In this document: in pieces, positions 40,401 through 55,185 of the stretch | Position numbering within the stretch: the stretch's first letter is position 1 | Layout: each line of letters begins with the position of its first letter | Source of the DNA: Acridotheres tristis | Taxonomy: Eukaryota > Chordata > Aves > Passeriformes > Sturnidae | Length of the DNA: 64,000 nt | Direction of reading: 5' to 3' | Assembly (NCBI GenBank): GCA_037013685.1 | Contig: CM072887.1 | Coordinates: 46,055,154 to 46,119,153 of the forward strand | Notes under the pieces: generated by a model | Told to the model about the DNA's origin: nothing | What the model saw: the letters and a program-made list of their open reading frames with translations, nothing else | The model's database searches: none | Made by a program: the position numbers and the translations under genes

Positions 40401-43400
40401 TGTCAGCTGTCTGAAGACCCTTCAAGGATGAGTCATGGCTACTGTGAAATTGGCAGAGCACTCATGGAACAGTAGGGAGTGGAAGAAAACTTAAAAGATA
40501 AAAATAAGATTTCAATGCCCAGAAAATACTTAGTGGTATTTAAGATAAAACAGAGTTTTTGGTGAGTATTTTTATTCAATGTTTTAAATAAATTTGCTTT
40601 GGCCATGCTGTCAGTTCTGTCATGTCCAATTTCCACTAGCTTTTAGAAGATGTATATTATATATCAGTCACCCACTATATTCCACACTCTCATTTTATGT
40701 AACAGAAAAAGCATGCTCATGCCCAAGCAGTAAACCTCCAAACTTGGTAACATCCTAAAAGCCACAGGAGCACTACTCTGCAAAGCACTGCGGGCTCTGG
40801 CCAACTGTGAACTCCCGTGGCTCCCTGCATGCACCAAACTCTGCTGCAGCAACATCCCTGTGCTCCCTTGTCCTTGTCTGCCCTCCACACACACCCAACA
40901 AAGTCACTGAGCTCTCCCAGTAACTTGTGCTGCACTTCTTTCTAGAAAGAAGCAAAACCTGAAAGAGCCCACCTCTTCTGTTCTCTTTTCTTTGCTAGAT
41001 CCAACAGTACTCTTTATCAATCTCCTCTTCCCCCTTCAACTCCACAAAGACCAAGAAATCAAATAATATAGCTGATGGCTCGGAAATGAATTGAAGCAGT
41101 CAAGAAGCAGGAGAAACAGAGACCAGACAAGCAGACAATTTTTGTTCTAAGCCCTATATTTGCATGCTGTGCTACACTGCAGATGTGATACCCATAATGA
41201 CTTACAGGTACACGTGTACCCCAAGAACAGCAATACAACTTCACAGGCCTTTCAAAGTTCAGTTGAAAGGAACAGAATGCAAGAAGACAAACCTTATTCA
41301 AAATTTGTATTACACAAAAGGTTATAGATATAATCATATTGCAAAAGGCATAATAATAAGCTTTATTATTTTATCATTAATCTGTCAGAACACAAGAAAT
41401 TAGGTTTTCTCCTAGTTGAAAACAATAGAGCTGAATAATTCCATAACTACAGGGAAGCCAGTGCAGAAAAGATAGCCATGAGGAAAGCAAATTGATTGTG
41501 AAGAGAGTGTTTCAGGGTCTGAGAACAGAGCAGGAGTGCTTGCGTGGGCAGACAACAGATGATGCTCCAGACTTTCTGCAAACAGCAGAGCAGGGAGGGA
41601 TGGGTAAATGCTAGTATTTTCTTGCTGTTTTATAGCAATTGGAGGAAGATAACAATTTAAGACACTGCCCCTTGGATAGCTTTTGTATTTCTCCTGAATC
41701 TCCAATTATTTTATTTTTCTCTCTCTTCAATATCCTCATTTCCCCAGAGTATGTATGCACTGATCAGAAACTTGCATTCCCTAGAAATCCTCCCACTAGC
41801 TATCTGGAAAGAAATGTATGCTAGAGGGCATAACACTCTTCTTAACATGTAGATGCCTTTAAAACCACAAGTCATCCTCAGAAAGCAAATTGCACAGAGA
41901 TGCATGAAGAGTTCCTCCAAGGCCTATTTTGGAGGCAAGTGAATTCAGCCAACTCACAAACATCAGCACTAATTTCAATTCAGTAAGCATGTTTGGCATT
42001 CTCTAAACCTTCGCCCAAACCACACAACCTCTTTGCACGTGCACTTCTTCTAAAAATATTCTTTCCTTGGTCTGTTTTTGTGCTCACTTTTTGCCCTCGG
42101 CCTATATGCTAAAAATTTTCTGGGTGAGCCTTGGAGAACTGAGCAGACCAAACACTAATTCTCATATGGAACTTATTTAGAAGGGGAGAAAAAAATCCCT
42201 TAAGTTGAGTAGTTACATTATTTTCAACTGGTTTTATATTTTATGCGTAAATAGTGGAGTTGGAATTTCAGGGCTGGCTTTTGTTTGCATTCATCATGAA
42301 ACATTTGTTATATGAGCTGCTGCTACTGCTACCAAAACAGCTGCTGCTCACTGCTAGAAAACCAGAAGCCAACTCAACAGTTTCTTTTTCTGGTAAGTCT
42401 AGCTAGAGAATGAGGCCTAGTGTATCTGCAGAAAATTACCTTTCTTTGGCTTCACTGTCATCTTTGCTACCTTTTGCTTACCCAGAATGCAAACTTGAAA
42501 AAGAACAGATAAATGAGAACAAGAGCAGGCACGTTCTGATGCTCCTGAATCACCTACCACTAAACACAAATCAGAACTACAGCTGCATGAACTCCCTGCT
42601 TTGCAACTAGGGCAGCACCTCAAATGTGAATGCCTTTCCTTCAGCTGCTCTTGCAATTCAGCTGGGATTTAACCCTTCTGTCCTGCATCATCATTTTCTG
42701 TCATTTGGAAAAACTGTCATGACTTGATCTAGCTTCACATAAAAATTTCTTCTGTAGGAGACTGCTTCCCTGTGCAGACAAAAATACCCACCCATCTGAC
42801 AATCTGTGCACTTTCTTACCAAGCTCCACATGGATCAGGACCCAGAGCATCTGTGGACTGCAGCTCTGAGTGCCAAGGACAGACCTCAACTGCACATAAG
42901 CTGAATATTAATGCTTGGCTTTGTTATGATCAGTAAACCACTTCAGTGTTCCTTTTGTTGCGTCCTGGTAAAATCATATCAGCATTGACCTCTCTTACCT
43001 CAGTCAGACCTTTTTAAGAGAACATTTATCCCAGGCTGAAGCACAGTTCCTGCAAGACTTCCCTGTTATTTTATAGTAAGGGGGTACTACAAAACAATGA
43101 ATGCCCACCTCTTTCACCAGCTTGATCCTGCAGAAGAAAGAATATTCTCCTATCCTGACAACTGCTTTTCTTAAAGAGCTTGCTGAGTGCTTAAAGGAAG
43201 TAATTGATTTTTGAAGTTTTACAAATGCCATACTGACTCTTCCCAACTGCCTATTAATCACATCCTCTATTATAGTTCCTCCCAGTATGTTAATTTGATT
43301 CTTTAATTTGTTGGTGTCCAGGTGACAATTGCAGGCCTCTAAAAGCTTGGGAGTGCATCTTAACTATTCTTCTGAAACAACTGCTGTTTGAATCAGGGGA

Positions 43401-46400
43401 CACACCACAGTGTTGGAAATTTCAGTTTCAAAGAAATCCTTGGTGAATACTAGCTCTCACAGCAGCATCCCTAACTGCCCTGGAGTAAAAAATGCCACAC
43501 CTTAACACTTACCTCTATTATAGATGGCATCTGCAAGTAACTGAGAAGATATTCAAATGGAGTGCAAATAGTACAACTCAAAAGATAATTGCAAAGTGCA
43601 GTAACAATTGTGCAAATGCTGGAGATAAAGACAGAAAACTGGAGGGAAGATAGTAATAAAAGAACACAATGGGAATGCAGTTTGGAAGGAGAGAAAACTG
43701 GGAAGATGAGCCTAGAGAGAAACAGAAGGGAGGATGCTTTTTCATGCTGCATTTGAAAATTTATGATTCTATTCCAAGAACAGAGAAAAAGAAGAAAAAC
43801 GGAATCTTCACAGCTATATTTAGTAAAACCCTCTTTTCTTGCTATAGCTTCTTGGAGAGCAAGTTTTCAAGAGGGACAGATCAAAAAGGCTGGGAAATTC
43901 CAACAAGGAAAGGAAGTAGGAAACATAACTCCAAGAAAGACTCTTAGAAGAGCAAGGGGTCAGCTCTCCAGCACCATAAATGCCTTCAGGGCAGGTACAG
44001 CAAAGGGGTTCACAAGGAGCACAGGCACGGGGAGCTGAGGAAAAATACCAACTAAGAGTACCAGCTGTGTAGCAGCTGAGAGCTACACTGCTAACATATT
44101 TACTTCATTTTAATTCTTACACTTCTGTCATCAAGAGCTGACCCTTGCACTTTGCTGAAATTCATGTTACTAATTCTTTCCCTTCTTTTCTAATAGTAGC
44201 AACAGTGTCCTTAAGATAATTTTAGAGCACAATACACTGTGTCCTCCGGGAGAAAATAGTCCCTTTACAGATGTACCCGGAGGATGTCTCTTCCCTGAGA
44301 CTGTCTCTCTGCCACTTCTCCCAGCTGCCCACTCTCTCTCTCCCCCTCTCAGCCACCTAGCCCTGATGTAGTTGGAAAATACCCTTTCGGTGTTACAGCT
44401 TTAATGCCTTTTGCAAGTTGCATGCCAGGAAGTGCCTTGCTATAATTTCACACCTAACTTGTCAGAATTTATGCTCCCTCATGTTTCCCTAATTTTAATT
44501 ATTGTAACATTTTAATTACTACAGCAGCTAATTTGCATCACTGTAAAAACTTGATATTAAATTGCAACATTTATGTGAAAATTTAAGTAATTCCTATGGG
44601 ATGTCTTCTTGTCTCTACTGTACAAAAAATTCCAGGGAAAAGTGTTTTATCAACTAAATTTCTTTACTACAGCTACCTTACCTTTAATATTTTTCAAAAC
44701 ATTTCTGAGCAATCAAAGATACTGGCTCAGGGTACTTACATTGTTCTTGCAAGATGCCTTGGGGTAAGAGTAATCAATTTAACATGCAGCCCATTCTACC
44801 ACTGATAGAGTGATTTAGCTGAGAAAAAAAGCACAACAACTTTATTTGAAGACTGAAAATAAGATTATTCTCCTAAAAGCTAAGTGAACAGTCAGCTCTG
44901 TGATCTGTTTCATATTGCTCCTGTATCTTCAGCGCCAAATATGCTTTTTTTTCAATTAAGAGGTGTTTCTTGCCAAACACTGGCCCTGAAAACATACTGT
45001 GGGACACAATGATAATTGAGCTAAATTCTAAGTTGTTTTGGTCCTATTATTAATAAAAGTTTTTTATATTCCAGCCTCAGCCACCTTGTAGAGCTTTCTT
45101 GTTTCCATGTAGGTGAAATGAAGACCTGTTCATCTGGGAACAGAAGCAGGCCTATTAACTGGGATTTAATGGCTCCTTCTGTATGCCTTCTGTTGCCTGG
45201 ACAGAGGTCGAAGTTGTCAAAAATCTGTTACCACTGTAATTTTTGTTTAAATGCTATTTTTAAAGCAGAAGCAGTAACCGAGGTTAAGCTGAAATGCTAC
45301 TGATTAAAATAGCATTATGATTTTATTTACTAAGTTACTCAAGAAGGAATGAACTATCAGTGCAGGCTTTAACTGCTTGTCATTAAAATGCTCGTGGTAT
45401 ACTGCCATCAATAACCCCGGATTATTTATAAGATATCACTAATACTGTATCCAAATGCAGATTTCCTTCTATGCTGGAGCTTTAACAAAGCTGGTTATCC
45501 ATGGATTTTCTATTTTGTGATACCAGGAACCGGAAATATCCAAAAGATGCATCAGGGAATCAATCCCAGATGAGCAGCAGGAGCACACTTGTAAACCATA
45601 ACATCTTTGGTGACTGATATGCTCATTAGAGAAACATGACTGTTGCTTGGAAGATATCAGCACCACGCCTTCAAAACAATTTCCTGACATATATACACAA
45701 AAAAACCACACGTGAATTCTTGATGAGTATGCAAAAAAGGAAGATTTGTTTGGCTTCAGGTGAAGACCCTGCCACTTGACAGGAAAGAGAAATATGAAAA
45801 AGGTGGAGGAGGGAATAGGAAAAAGGTAGCAGATTGCAGAGCACAAACTTGGTATATGCATGTATTATAGCTCACAGAAAGGGAAGAGTAAGCAATTCTA
45901 CAGAACATTGCAGTTTGTTCAGAGCCAGACAATGAGCTCGTCAGAAACTTTACTAGAAGAAGAACATTAGATCTAGGTTGTTCAAACAATGATTTAAGGG
46001 AACATGGACTTCACCTTCCACTGATTCTGAGCAGAGCCTTTACAAATTCAACTCCCATGAAAATCCAAGCCTAAAATAAGGATTTAAAAATCAGTACCAT
46101 AATTAGCAACAAGAGAAACTATATCCTTCTTTGCCATCATCAATGGTAACATCTGGAAGGCAGCCAACATTCTTGAACGCCAGAAGCACAGGGAAGGGGA
46201 ACTGTGGATCAACAGTAGCCTCATTCCTCATTTCTCCAGTTCATGAACTACAATGAACCATGCCCATGATCCTGGCCTGCCAAGAGGAAATATGTAAATT
46301 TCTCACCTGATCTAAATTATTGTTGCTGGTGCTGCTGTACTTACCAAGTGAACCACTGCTTGACTCCAGGAGGAAGCAGAACCATAGCAATGTGTTTGGA

Positions 46401-49400
46401 AAACGGACATGTAAATCCCACTTACCTGCACTGTAGGCTCAGGGAGCAGATTCACCCATCCTGAGCGTCAATGTCGTGTCAGGCTGTCATCTGCCCCACT
46501 TTTTGTCTCAAAATGCCATTCATTTGGGGCCACAAGATATATTTATAGGCAACTGCTCTGCTGTGTAACTATGCACATATGAGCTAACTCAATCTAACAA
46601 GTACACACTAGCAAGGAAGAGTAAATAGGTTGAGCCTGGATGTACACAAGCTCCATGTGGGTTGAAAGCCATACCAAACTCGCTTCCCACATCTTTAGTC
46701 CTAATTACACTTTAACAATGAGTCTGATACTATCTTGGATAAACCTTTTGGTGCCACAGTTACGGTTTTCATGCTACACACACATTGTCTGGAGTGCTTC
46801 ACCTTCCTCACCAGAACAAGAACCACAGCTGTTATAAGCTGTCAAGCTTTGCTTCAGAACTCACCACAGAGAAGTTTTGCTTCTAAGACAAATCTTCCAA
46901 AGACCTAGTGGCTCTTTGGAAAAACACTAATGTGAAAGCCCAGAAGTGCTCAAATTCTTCCAAGAGCTCCTATTCTTAAAATTGCTTAGTTTGTTCGCAA
47001 TAAGATTTCAAACCTCTGGAAGACAAAACAACACATTTTTCTTCTATGGGACTGAAAAAGAAAGGATACTTTCACTGACTATCTTTATCACTCATTGGTG
47101 TATCCACTCACTTCAAGGCATCCTGGATCAGTCAGTCCAGTTTTGTCCCTGCTCTCCAAACCTTGTATTTTCATGGCTGAAGAGCTAGATAATATATCTA
47201 CAGCTTTTAATAGTGCCTTCAGTTTTATAAAACAAACCAAGGAACAGATTAGATGTGCAGAATGTCCTAGATGCTATCAACCTAATAAAAAAGAAATGTC
47301 CTCAGGGATACACACTGTGACTCTTCCTCTTTCCCTGCCCGTCTTGCACACAGAGAACAGGGCATTTGTTTTACAAGAAACAAAAGTACAATTCAACACT
47401 TTTCCTAGATCTTCAACTGCATGTTTTAGCATTCACATTGTTTTACAGAGTTCCTCTATGCAATATTGAAAGCTGAGACTTCAAAGAGAGAAGAAAAGGA
47501 TGGTCTGTTCACGCTTTCTATTTTCAGAACAGGATGCTGGGTGCAAGGAAAATGCTACCCAGGCAGAATGTAAACCCACGTGCGCTGTTAGCGCTGGGAG
47601 CACCGCACACACGGGCAGATCGCTCCATCTGCTGGACAAAGCTGCTCTGCTCACATCAGAGATGGGAATGTGCTACACAGGTAGTTACTTCCCACGTCCA
47701 ACCTCGCTTTACCTCCACGTGAAATTTAGAACTTTCCTCTTCTGTAGAAGATTTTCACAGTCAGTGATTCTTGTTCGAAGTATTACTTAGGGAAAACACA
47801 AAGCTCTTCTACAGCGCAAGGCAAAAGAAAAGAGCGTATTTGGAGTCTCCAAAGCTTTTAAACATTTAAATGTGTTTGAAATTTTAGAAGTGATGCAAAA
47901 AAAAACCACAAAAAATCCCACCCAAAACCAAACTGAACAAATAAACCTCACCACAAAACCCCCACGATATTTAAATTAAAACTAATCCATGCTGATTTTA
48001 TTCTCTCATCAAGAGTGAAGGTGCTTGTAAGAGAGAGAAGGGTTGGGGACTCCAGCACAGGAGATGAGCCAGTGTATTCCCTTTTCATTTCCCAGTCACA
48101 GCCCCCTCCAGAAAGTACAGGTCACAAAAAGCCAACAGACTAAGAAGCCCTATATGATTTGTCCTAATTTCTTCCTTCCTTTCATTTTGCGTGGAACAAA
48201 GACAGACTATAAGATAAGATGATCACTATTTAACTACACTACACAACAAGCACTGCCTCCTTCCACCAGAGCCCTATGATCATTTCTTACTCAAAGTTTT
48301 TGCTCTTGGAGGTGGTGTCTGTAAACACATTCACTACAGTTTCTCAGAGGGAAAAACCCCTTGGTTCCTGAACTTTTCCAAGTGCATAACATCTGAACCA
48401 TCTGAAGGTACGTCCCACCTTCAGTGCTGGACTGGCACAGCAGTGATCTTCAGCACAGTGCAAAGACTGCTGAGCTTCATTTAACCCTTTTCCTAACTCC
48501 ATCAAAAATGCACTGCTTCTCAGGACCTCAGCTCTGCAATAAAGACAAATGGCAGCATATCTCTACTTACCAGGTTTAAAGAGAAGGGGAAACTTATGAA
48601 GAGAAAATGTCAAGACTGTATCATTAACATTCGTGAACATAGTGAATTTAAAAATTGAGAGGGTTTATACTACCTGGGATACTATTACTACTACAGTTTA
48701 AAACATTCCCTGTAAATGCAATTCTTATGCAGTCAAATTTTCATTGCATTAAAAAAAAGAGAATTACAATTTCCTTAAACAATATATTTTCTTTCAGATG
48801 ACAGTGTGAGTTATTTCATTGCACTCAATAAAATTCACTATCTGAAAAGCTTAAAGCCAGTCTTCTTGTTGTAGAGTAAGACCTATACATTCTCCACGCT
48901 AAACTCACCTTTCAGAAAACAAAGGGTTTTTTTCCTGGTATTGGGAAGAAGTGTTTTTATAGGGCTTCTGGTGCCAAAGAAAATTTATGAACTCCTGCAG
49001 AGAGGTGTGAGGATATGGCTCATTTCTGAGGTGATAAAAAAACATTTTATTGCCTATTGTTTTACACTGGATGCTATTAATTTTTACCCATGCCACAGAA
49101 GCTGACAAGACAGAAGAAAACTCTGTTTTGCTGAGTATAGTATGTATTTTTTGCCTCTTAAAAATAGCAAAGATATGAAACCCACATGTGCCCATTTCAA
49201 AAGAAACTATGCAAGTATTCTGTGTTCTGGCTACCAGTCAGGTTACAGAAGTGAGCTATAGCCAGCAAAAGTGACCAGAACCGACCAATTTTTTTTTGCC
49301 TTGAGCTCCTGAAAGTAAGGAGAGATTTTACACGTCAAGTTTCGTTATAACTACTTCAGGCCTTTCAAAGAGTTAAAGAATACTTTAAAATTTTGCAATT

Positions 49401-52400
49401 AACATAATCTAAGTCTCTGCAATTGGATCCTATATGCTTCAATGCTGGTGAAAAAAGACAACGTTTTGAGCAAATTTTACTGTGTTAGAAAAGATAGCTA
49501 TTAAACACAAAAATATATTTTTAAATTTATTCTACTCATCTATTCATCCATCTATTGATTTCAAAATCTGTCTGCTGCTCCCATTCCTGCCCTTTTAATC
49601 TCTTGGCAAAGTCAGTTTTGGCTGTCAAGACAAGTTTGCAACTTTGGGCAAGATAGGCATCAAAAAAGAGAGTCCTTTTGCAATTCTTGACTTGGTAGTA
49701 ACATTAAGATAATGCTTAATTTCAAGGACAGTGGAGACACAGAAAAACAGGAAGCCCACAGCTTTAAAGTACTGTACAAGATAAAACCAGATTTGTTCCA
49801 ATGGAAACTTGAGCATCAGAAAGAGCTTTCACATTTTGTTACACGAGGCTATAAGACACACAAGTCAAAATATCTGGCATATGGAATAGCTGAATGCAAC
49901 ATTTTTGTTGATGCAATGAAGGAAATTATCCTGCAGTGTCCTCTGACATGAAATTTTCTGTCATGCTGAACTGCCAAGTTTTTTTAACATTTTGCCTTTC
50001 TTCACTAGAAGAAAAACTTGTTCACTTTCTTCTGTAGTTTCCTTTTGCCAGCTGATATCAGACAAATCATTAGCATCAAGAAGAAAAGCACTCAATTCAT
50101 ACTGCTTTAAGCAGTTACATGTGTCATCAGATATACAGACAGACAATAGCTCTCTGATGAAAATCTCACTCTATCTTCTCTGATAATAGAGCCACAGTTT
50201 TAATGATCTGCTTCAGAACAACAGCAGAAAAATATTTTTGAAGGTAAAACAACTATGTGCTTTGTTTTCTCCTAAGAGAATATTGAAAAATGGTTCCTTG
50301 ATAAATATTATAGTGCTTCAGATGAGAAATTTTACTAGAAACACAAAAGAAACAGAAAACTTTGAATATGGCCTGCTCAGTTCAAAGAAACCGAGATGAG
50401 AAAAAGTTTCTAGATTTCCTGATTTCTGTATTATTAACCTATACTGAAGGTTTCCAATACAAGAAGTCTGCTTAGATAGGAGATGCAATGATCTGGTGAC
50501 AACTCAAAGCACCTATAACGAGAGAGGAGAATCTCAACTTTAGGAAGAAGAGATTTAACTCACAACTCCCGCAGATGTATCTTAAATGCACGTGTGATTT
50601 TATGGGTTTGATAACATCAGGCATTTTGCTTCCAATAGCAGGAAAGTGCTTTTAATACGGTTCAGATGATGATGTTGGTGGGAAAGCAATCGCCTGTTTT
50701 TTACTGTGATTTCTAATCTATGTAATCCACTAAAGCAACACTGGACTGAAATAGTCTTTCTTCAGCTACTTTTTGCTTCAAGGCAGCTCTATAAATCCAG
50801 TTTCTGAATTGCCTTTAATCCAGAACTGCTTGTTTCAGCGGACGCTGGTGCAGATATTAAGAGGCCTGGAAGTAAATCACCTTTCTGTACACATCCTTCA
50901 CTGTGTTTTCCTCATCTTGTTATATTCAGCTGACAAAAGATAAATTCTAGAAAAACTGTCCTTGTTTATGTGGAAAGAGGAAAGACTACCACAGGAGAAT
51001 CTCAAGTGGAGCAGCAGGTCAGCAGACAATACTGTAAACTGTATAGATTTAATCTGCAAGTGTTAGTTGCAACAAAAGGTCATTTTTGGTCTAAGTTATC
51101 TCCTGCTTTGTAGGACCACCACACAGCTGGCAGAACAACATGTCTTCTTCCATGCACTTCATAATGCAACAGCAGAGGGTGTTGAAGATCAGGTCTAAGA
51201 TGCCCTGAGGAGAAGAACAATGTAGGATTTCTGACACACCTCTTGAATATTTTTTATTTTTCTGGCTGATTCTGTTAAGCTTTTTTTTGGTAAGCATTAG
51301 CACCAACTCAGAAATAACCAGAAAATAATTATGATAGAAAAAAACCCCTCAAACATATGCATGTATTAAAAGAGGAGAGCGTTAACACAAGGAAACTGTT
51401 TTTTGACTAATATGCCCAGTCAGTAAGTGAATGGGAAAGATAAAATAGAGATTTAATCCACCTAGGGAATACTGATGGAAAGTGGTGACAAAACCTGTCT
51501 TTCACATGAAATCCCGGAGGAAATCACTGCCAAGAAGTGATCAAATTTCCTTCAGATACTTTAAAATACAAAGAGAGGTGAAAAATTAACCAGCACTTAA
51601 TTATTCTGGTGGATTGCTTATTTCCCAACTGACAATTTCTAGGGCACCCTGATGAAAATCAGAACCCTGCATGCTGCTTATTAGCTTCCCTTATTGTAAA
51701 AGAAGTGAAAATATATGGGTGCACAGAACAGCTGAAGAAGTCACATAAACTCAAAGAAAACTCCCATGGCAGAGAGAGACTATCCTGTTGATCATCCTGC
51801 CTTCCTTTTGTCTAACATCCCTACAGGGAAACCTTCAACACCAAATTGTGCAAACCTTTAGGATGACTTCCACATACCACAAACGTAAGGATTTTTATTT
51901 TTTAATATACAAAGATAAGGGAGATAAGTGATCCCAAACTGGGCATTGCTCTTATGTCAGTACAATATTCTGCTTAGGTCTGTTATTAAGCAAAATTGCT
52001 CTATGGCTGGATGTGGCACCACAAAGTTACACCCCCACCTTCCAAAGAGCTGCCTTAACTGCCTGACTGCAAGCAGACAATGACCCAGTGCAGGCATGTT
52101 CAGAGACTGAATGCTGTACTTTCCCTAGTACCTGTATCACAGCTGAATACAGAATTTCCAAAGATGCATCCTAGAAGAAGGGTTTGCTGGACAGTCACAC
52201 ATAAAGCCGGTTATGCACAGAAACCCATAATTTCTCCAAAGTGACTGACTACTGTAATAGCTGTTCTCAGTCAGAAGCTGGCCATCAGCTGCATGCATTA
52301 CAAACTAAATTCAATCTTTGTTCCATGTGCTTTGAATATACAGCTTGGTGCAAAACATATGTATGAATGGCTGTAGGCATTTCACACTGACACAAATGCA

Positions 52401-53217
52401 ACCAAGTCACAAAGGAAGAAGGGAAGCTTTACCCCTGCTTGGTGCACACAATGTTGAAGGGCCACTCAAATGTAAGCAAGAAATCAATTCTGCTGGAATG
52501 ACATGCACAGCCCTCCAGAAGCATCATATTTATTTTAAGGCATAGGACACAAGACTACCTTTTAAAGAAGTCAGCAATAAGTAAGCATTGGAGGGATGGA
52601 TTGACACAGAGAACCCTTTCAGATTGACCATGGGGTGTAAATTAAGGAGTAGACTGAATGCTCTCCATTTTCATTTCTCTACTCCAGACTCCTAAGTCTT
52701 TTTTCCTCAGCACTGTATTGGAAGCGATGTAAATGCACATTCTTATTTGTATTTTACCTAAACTCAGCTCAACTGAAAGTTCATTTCATTTCAACTCCAT
52801 AGTGAAGGCTGAGTGAAAATAAATAACCTTGTCCTGGAGAATCTCCAAAGTCTCCAGCTCCCCAAACCATTTCTTGAAGGTTCATTTAAGTACATATTGC
52901 TGACACCAATTTGACAGTATTATTTGAGAATTCAGTATGACACAATTAAAAGAAGCAGCAGCACTCCAGTGAAAACAGGAAGCTTTCTGGCTTGTGGAAA
53001 GATCACTGAGCAACAAGTGCTCGCAAGGAAAGAAAACCAGGCAGTAACATTAAAGATAAAGCTAGAATATATGACCTTCCCCTATCATCAAATCTGTTCC
53101 CTAAAAGGGAGATAAACTTCTTCATTGACCAAAGAAGAAAGAAACACGTACCCTTCAGCAGCCATGCTGATTTAGCTGAAGTTTCTGTAAAAATAGCTTT
53201 TTAATGGAAAAAGTTAC

Positions 53218-53375
53218 CTGGATTTTTGTAGATGCTAAGCACATCCTTGAAATAATGAGGTAAGAATCTTTCTAATAAAAGCAGCACATCCTCCAACTCC
53301 TCCAGAATGCCCACAAGTAGAAAATTTTCATTAACGTTCAGCTTTGCTCTTTCAAGGGCCCATTCACCAGGCTCC
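53218..53375 (-). CDS. UST: UST, penultimate coding exon
   Basis: This UST exon is 158 nt. Its first base completes the split Arg codon. Then come EPGEWALERAKLNVNENF, LLVGILEELEDVLLLLERF and LPHYFKDVLSIYKNP, and a final G that begins a Glu codon finished by the last exon. This is the C-terminal part of the sulfotransferase fold: the 'FLLVGILEEL' strand and following leucine-rich helix are typical of the 2-O-sulfotransferase family (heparan sulfate 2-OST and UST). The acceptor is tcatacag|GG with a rather weak pyrimidine tract; the donor is TCCAG|gtaact. Compared with the human sequence as I remember it, FKGVL is FKDVL here and YKDP is YKNP. The exon is intact, with no stop or frameshift. The exon upstream is 1.8 kb away and the one downstream 27.6 kb away. 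Confidence 0.96.
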
Positions 53376-55185
53376 CTGTATGAAATTGATGGGGGAAGAC
53401 AGAGGAGGGAAAAAGCAAGGTTTAAACGTGCATTTACTTCTCAAATTCAAGCCAAGAACACAAGTGAATAAAAAAAAATATTCAGTGCTATACTTAGAAC
53501 AAAAAAAGCGCCCCCACCAAACCTGAGTAGCTTACTGAACTTTTCCATGCAACATCTAAGATTGGATTGGTATGTAAAAACAGGATCACATCAAAAGGAG
53601 GCTAATCACTGTGTGAAAGTACTCCATTCTGAAGGTATCTTTTGCCAAGTTTTTTATAAGCTCAAACTTGTGAACTTTGGTATTTCAGCTTGGAAGCACA
53701 GCTCGTCTGATGGGAGGAATGACTGCCCTTGGTGTTGGAAGGCGCTGAGGGGTGGTGGCATCCCTGAACTACATCAGGAGAACTGTTGGGAACAGCCACT
53801 GCCTGCTGTTACTTGGCAAATTCTACACAGGACAGTAACATTTTCTACCTTGTCCTTCATTTTAACCTGTGCCAAAGTCTTTAGGAGCATCCCTGCCTGG
53901 GAGTGGCTGTAAATCATACCTCTTCCCTGACTTGATTAGGTTACTGTGGACCCTGTGCAATAGTGAATTTAACATTTGTCTGAAGCTCAGTGTCATGTGG
54001 AAAAGCTTACTACTTTTCACTCCTACTAGAGCAGACTTGCAGCAGGTTTTTCATGCTCTACCACCGTCTGTGCACTCATCCGTTTTCTGGAAGAGCAAAC
54101 TGTCCTAACAAACACTATGAGCCTCCTGTTTGTAGCTCCTTATTGGACTAAGAAGTAGCTGAAGGGAATGCAAGGGCATGACAGGAGCCACATCTACAAC
54201 AAGGTACAAAACAGTACTTCAATATTCTGCTTGGAACCTCACAGAGATATTTTGGGAAAGCATTAATATAGAAAATTAATGGGATGACTTGCACATGCAA
54301 GTTAAGTGTGCAATCATAAGATTTTGCAAATAAGGTCAAAATACGTTAAAAAAAGTGTAATGAAAATGAAGTAATTAACCTGTTCTGTAATGAAAATGAA
54401 GTCATTAATCTGTTTTATTTCTTATACATAATTTCACTTAAGCAAAAAAAAGGTACGATTTTACAACATAGATACTGAGAAATTAAGACAGAAGAAGTAA
54501 CATCATTTTCACTTGTTATTACTGCTACAGGAAGTATGGCTTTTGAAAGAAATTCTGGAAAATGTGCAGTTGTTTCATTATGGAGAAGCCTGAATAATAC
54601 AGAAACAGAATACCTTGAAGTGAAACATACCTAATAAAGAGCACTTGTTACCAACAATGCAAAAGTAAAATTATTCCTATATTATTGCACAAAAAAATTT
54701 ACTGTTGTATCAGTAATACAGCAATATTAGAATAGCATACGCAGATATTAAAAATGAGGTAGCTCAATTAAGGCAGTAGAAGGCTGCATTTTACATAGTT
54801 TTAAGCATGAATATGGTTTCTTAGATGGACACAGAAACCTGTATTCCTCATATAGACCTGATACAAGCATCTGAGCAAATAAAAAACATGTATTACAAAA
54901 TTACAGTGCAAATAAAATGAGTAACCCAGAAAAAAAAATCCACATAAATACATTCATATTTGATGAATTATTCATGCTATAAATAAAAAAAAGATTAGTG
55001 CTACATTTGCAGTGCCCTCCTTACTTCAAAATATACACATGCAGTTAGCACATATAGTGCTACATTCCTTGTACTTTCATTTTTCTCTTGTACTTCAAAT
55101 AAGGTCACCTCTTTGTTACCAATTTCTGACAAAATGTTGGCAATAGCTATTGCTGAACAAATTGAAATACCTTGCATATATTTAC
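53376..55185 (-). other. UST: UST intron between the two internal exons (1.8 kb)
   Basis: The donor is gtaaat at 55185 and the acceptor is tcatacag ending at 53376, giving 1810 nt. The sequence is strongly AT-rich, with a two-copy 30-bp tandem repeat at 54356-54415. I see no other feature in it. Confidence 0.93.
54356..54415. repeat. Two-copy 30-bp tandem repeat
   Basis: Two adjacent 30-nt units, each beginning TGTAATGAAAATGAAGT, occupy 54356-54385 and 54386-54415. They differ at three positions. The repeat lies in a UST intron and looks like a recent slippage or local duplication. Confidence 0.9.

Larger units (their letters stand above)
25574..53217 (-). other. UST: UST last intron (about 27.6 kb)
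   Basis: This intron lies between the last two UST exons. The donor is gtaact at 53217 and the acceptor tttctttacag ends at 25574. It is AT-rich, with no other supportable exon on either strand; open frames inside are short and unrecognisable. Identified contents are a CR1 fragment (36813-37482), a diverged direct repeat pair (29157-29412 and 33402-33660), a GC-rich patch (29740-29985), an 11-base G run at 28478-28488 in a locally GC-richer stretch (about 28270-28720), and A/C-rich low-complexity patches (about 39988-40030 and 47895-47965). I recognise nothing in the remainder. Confidence 0.93.
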
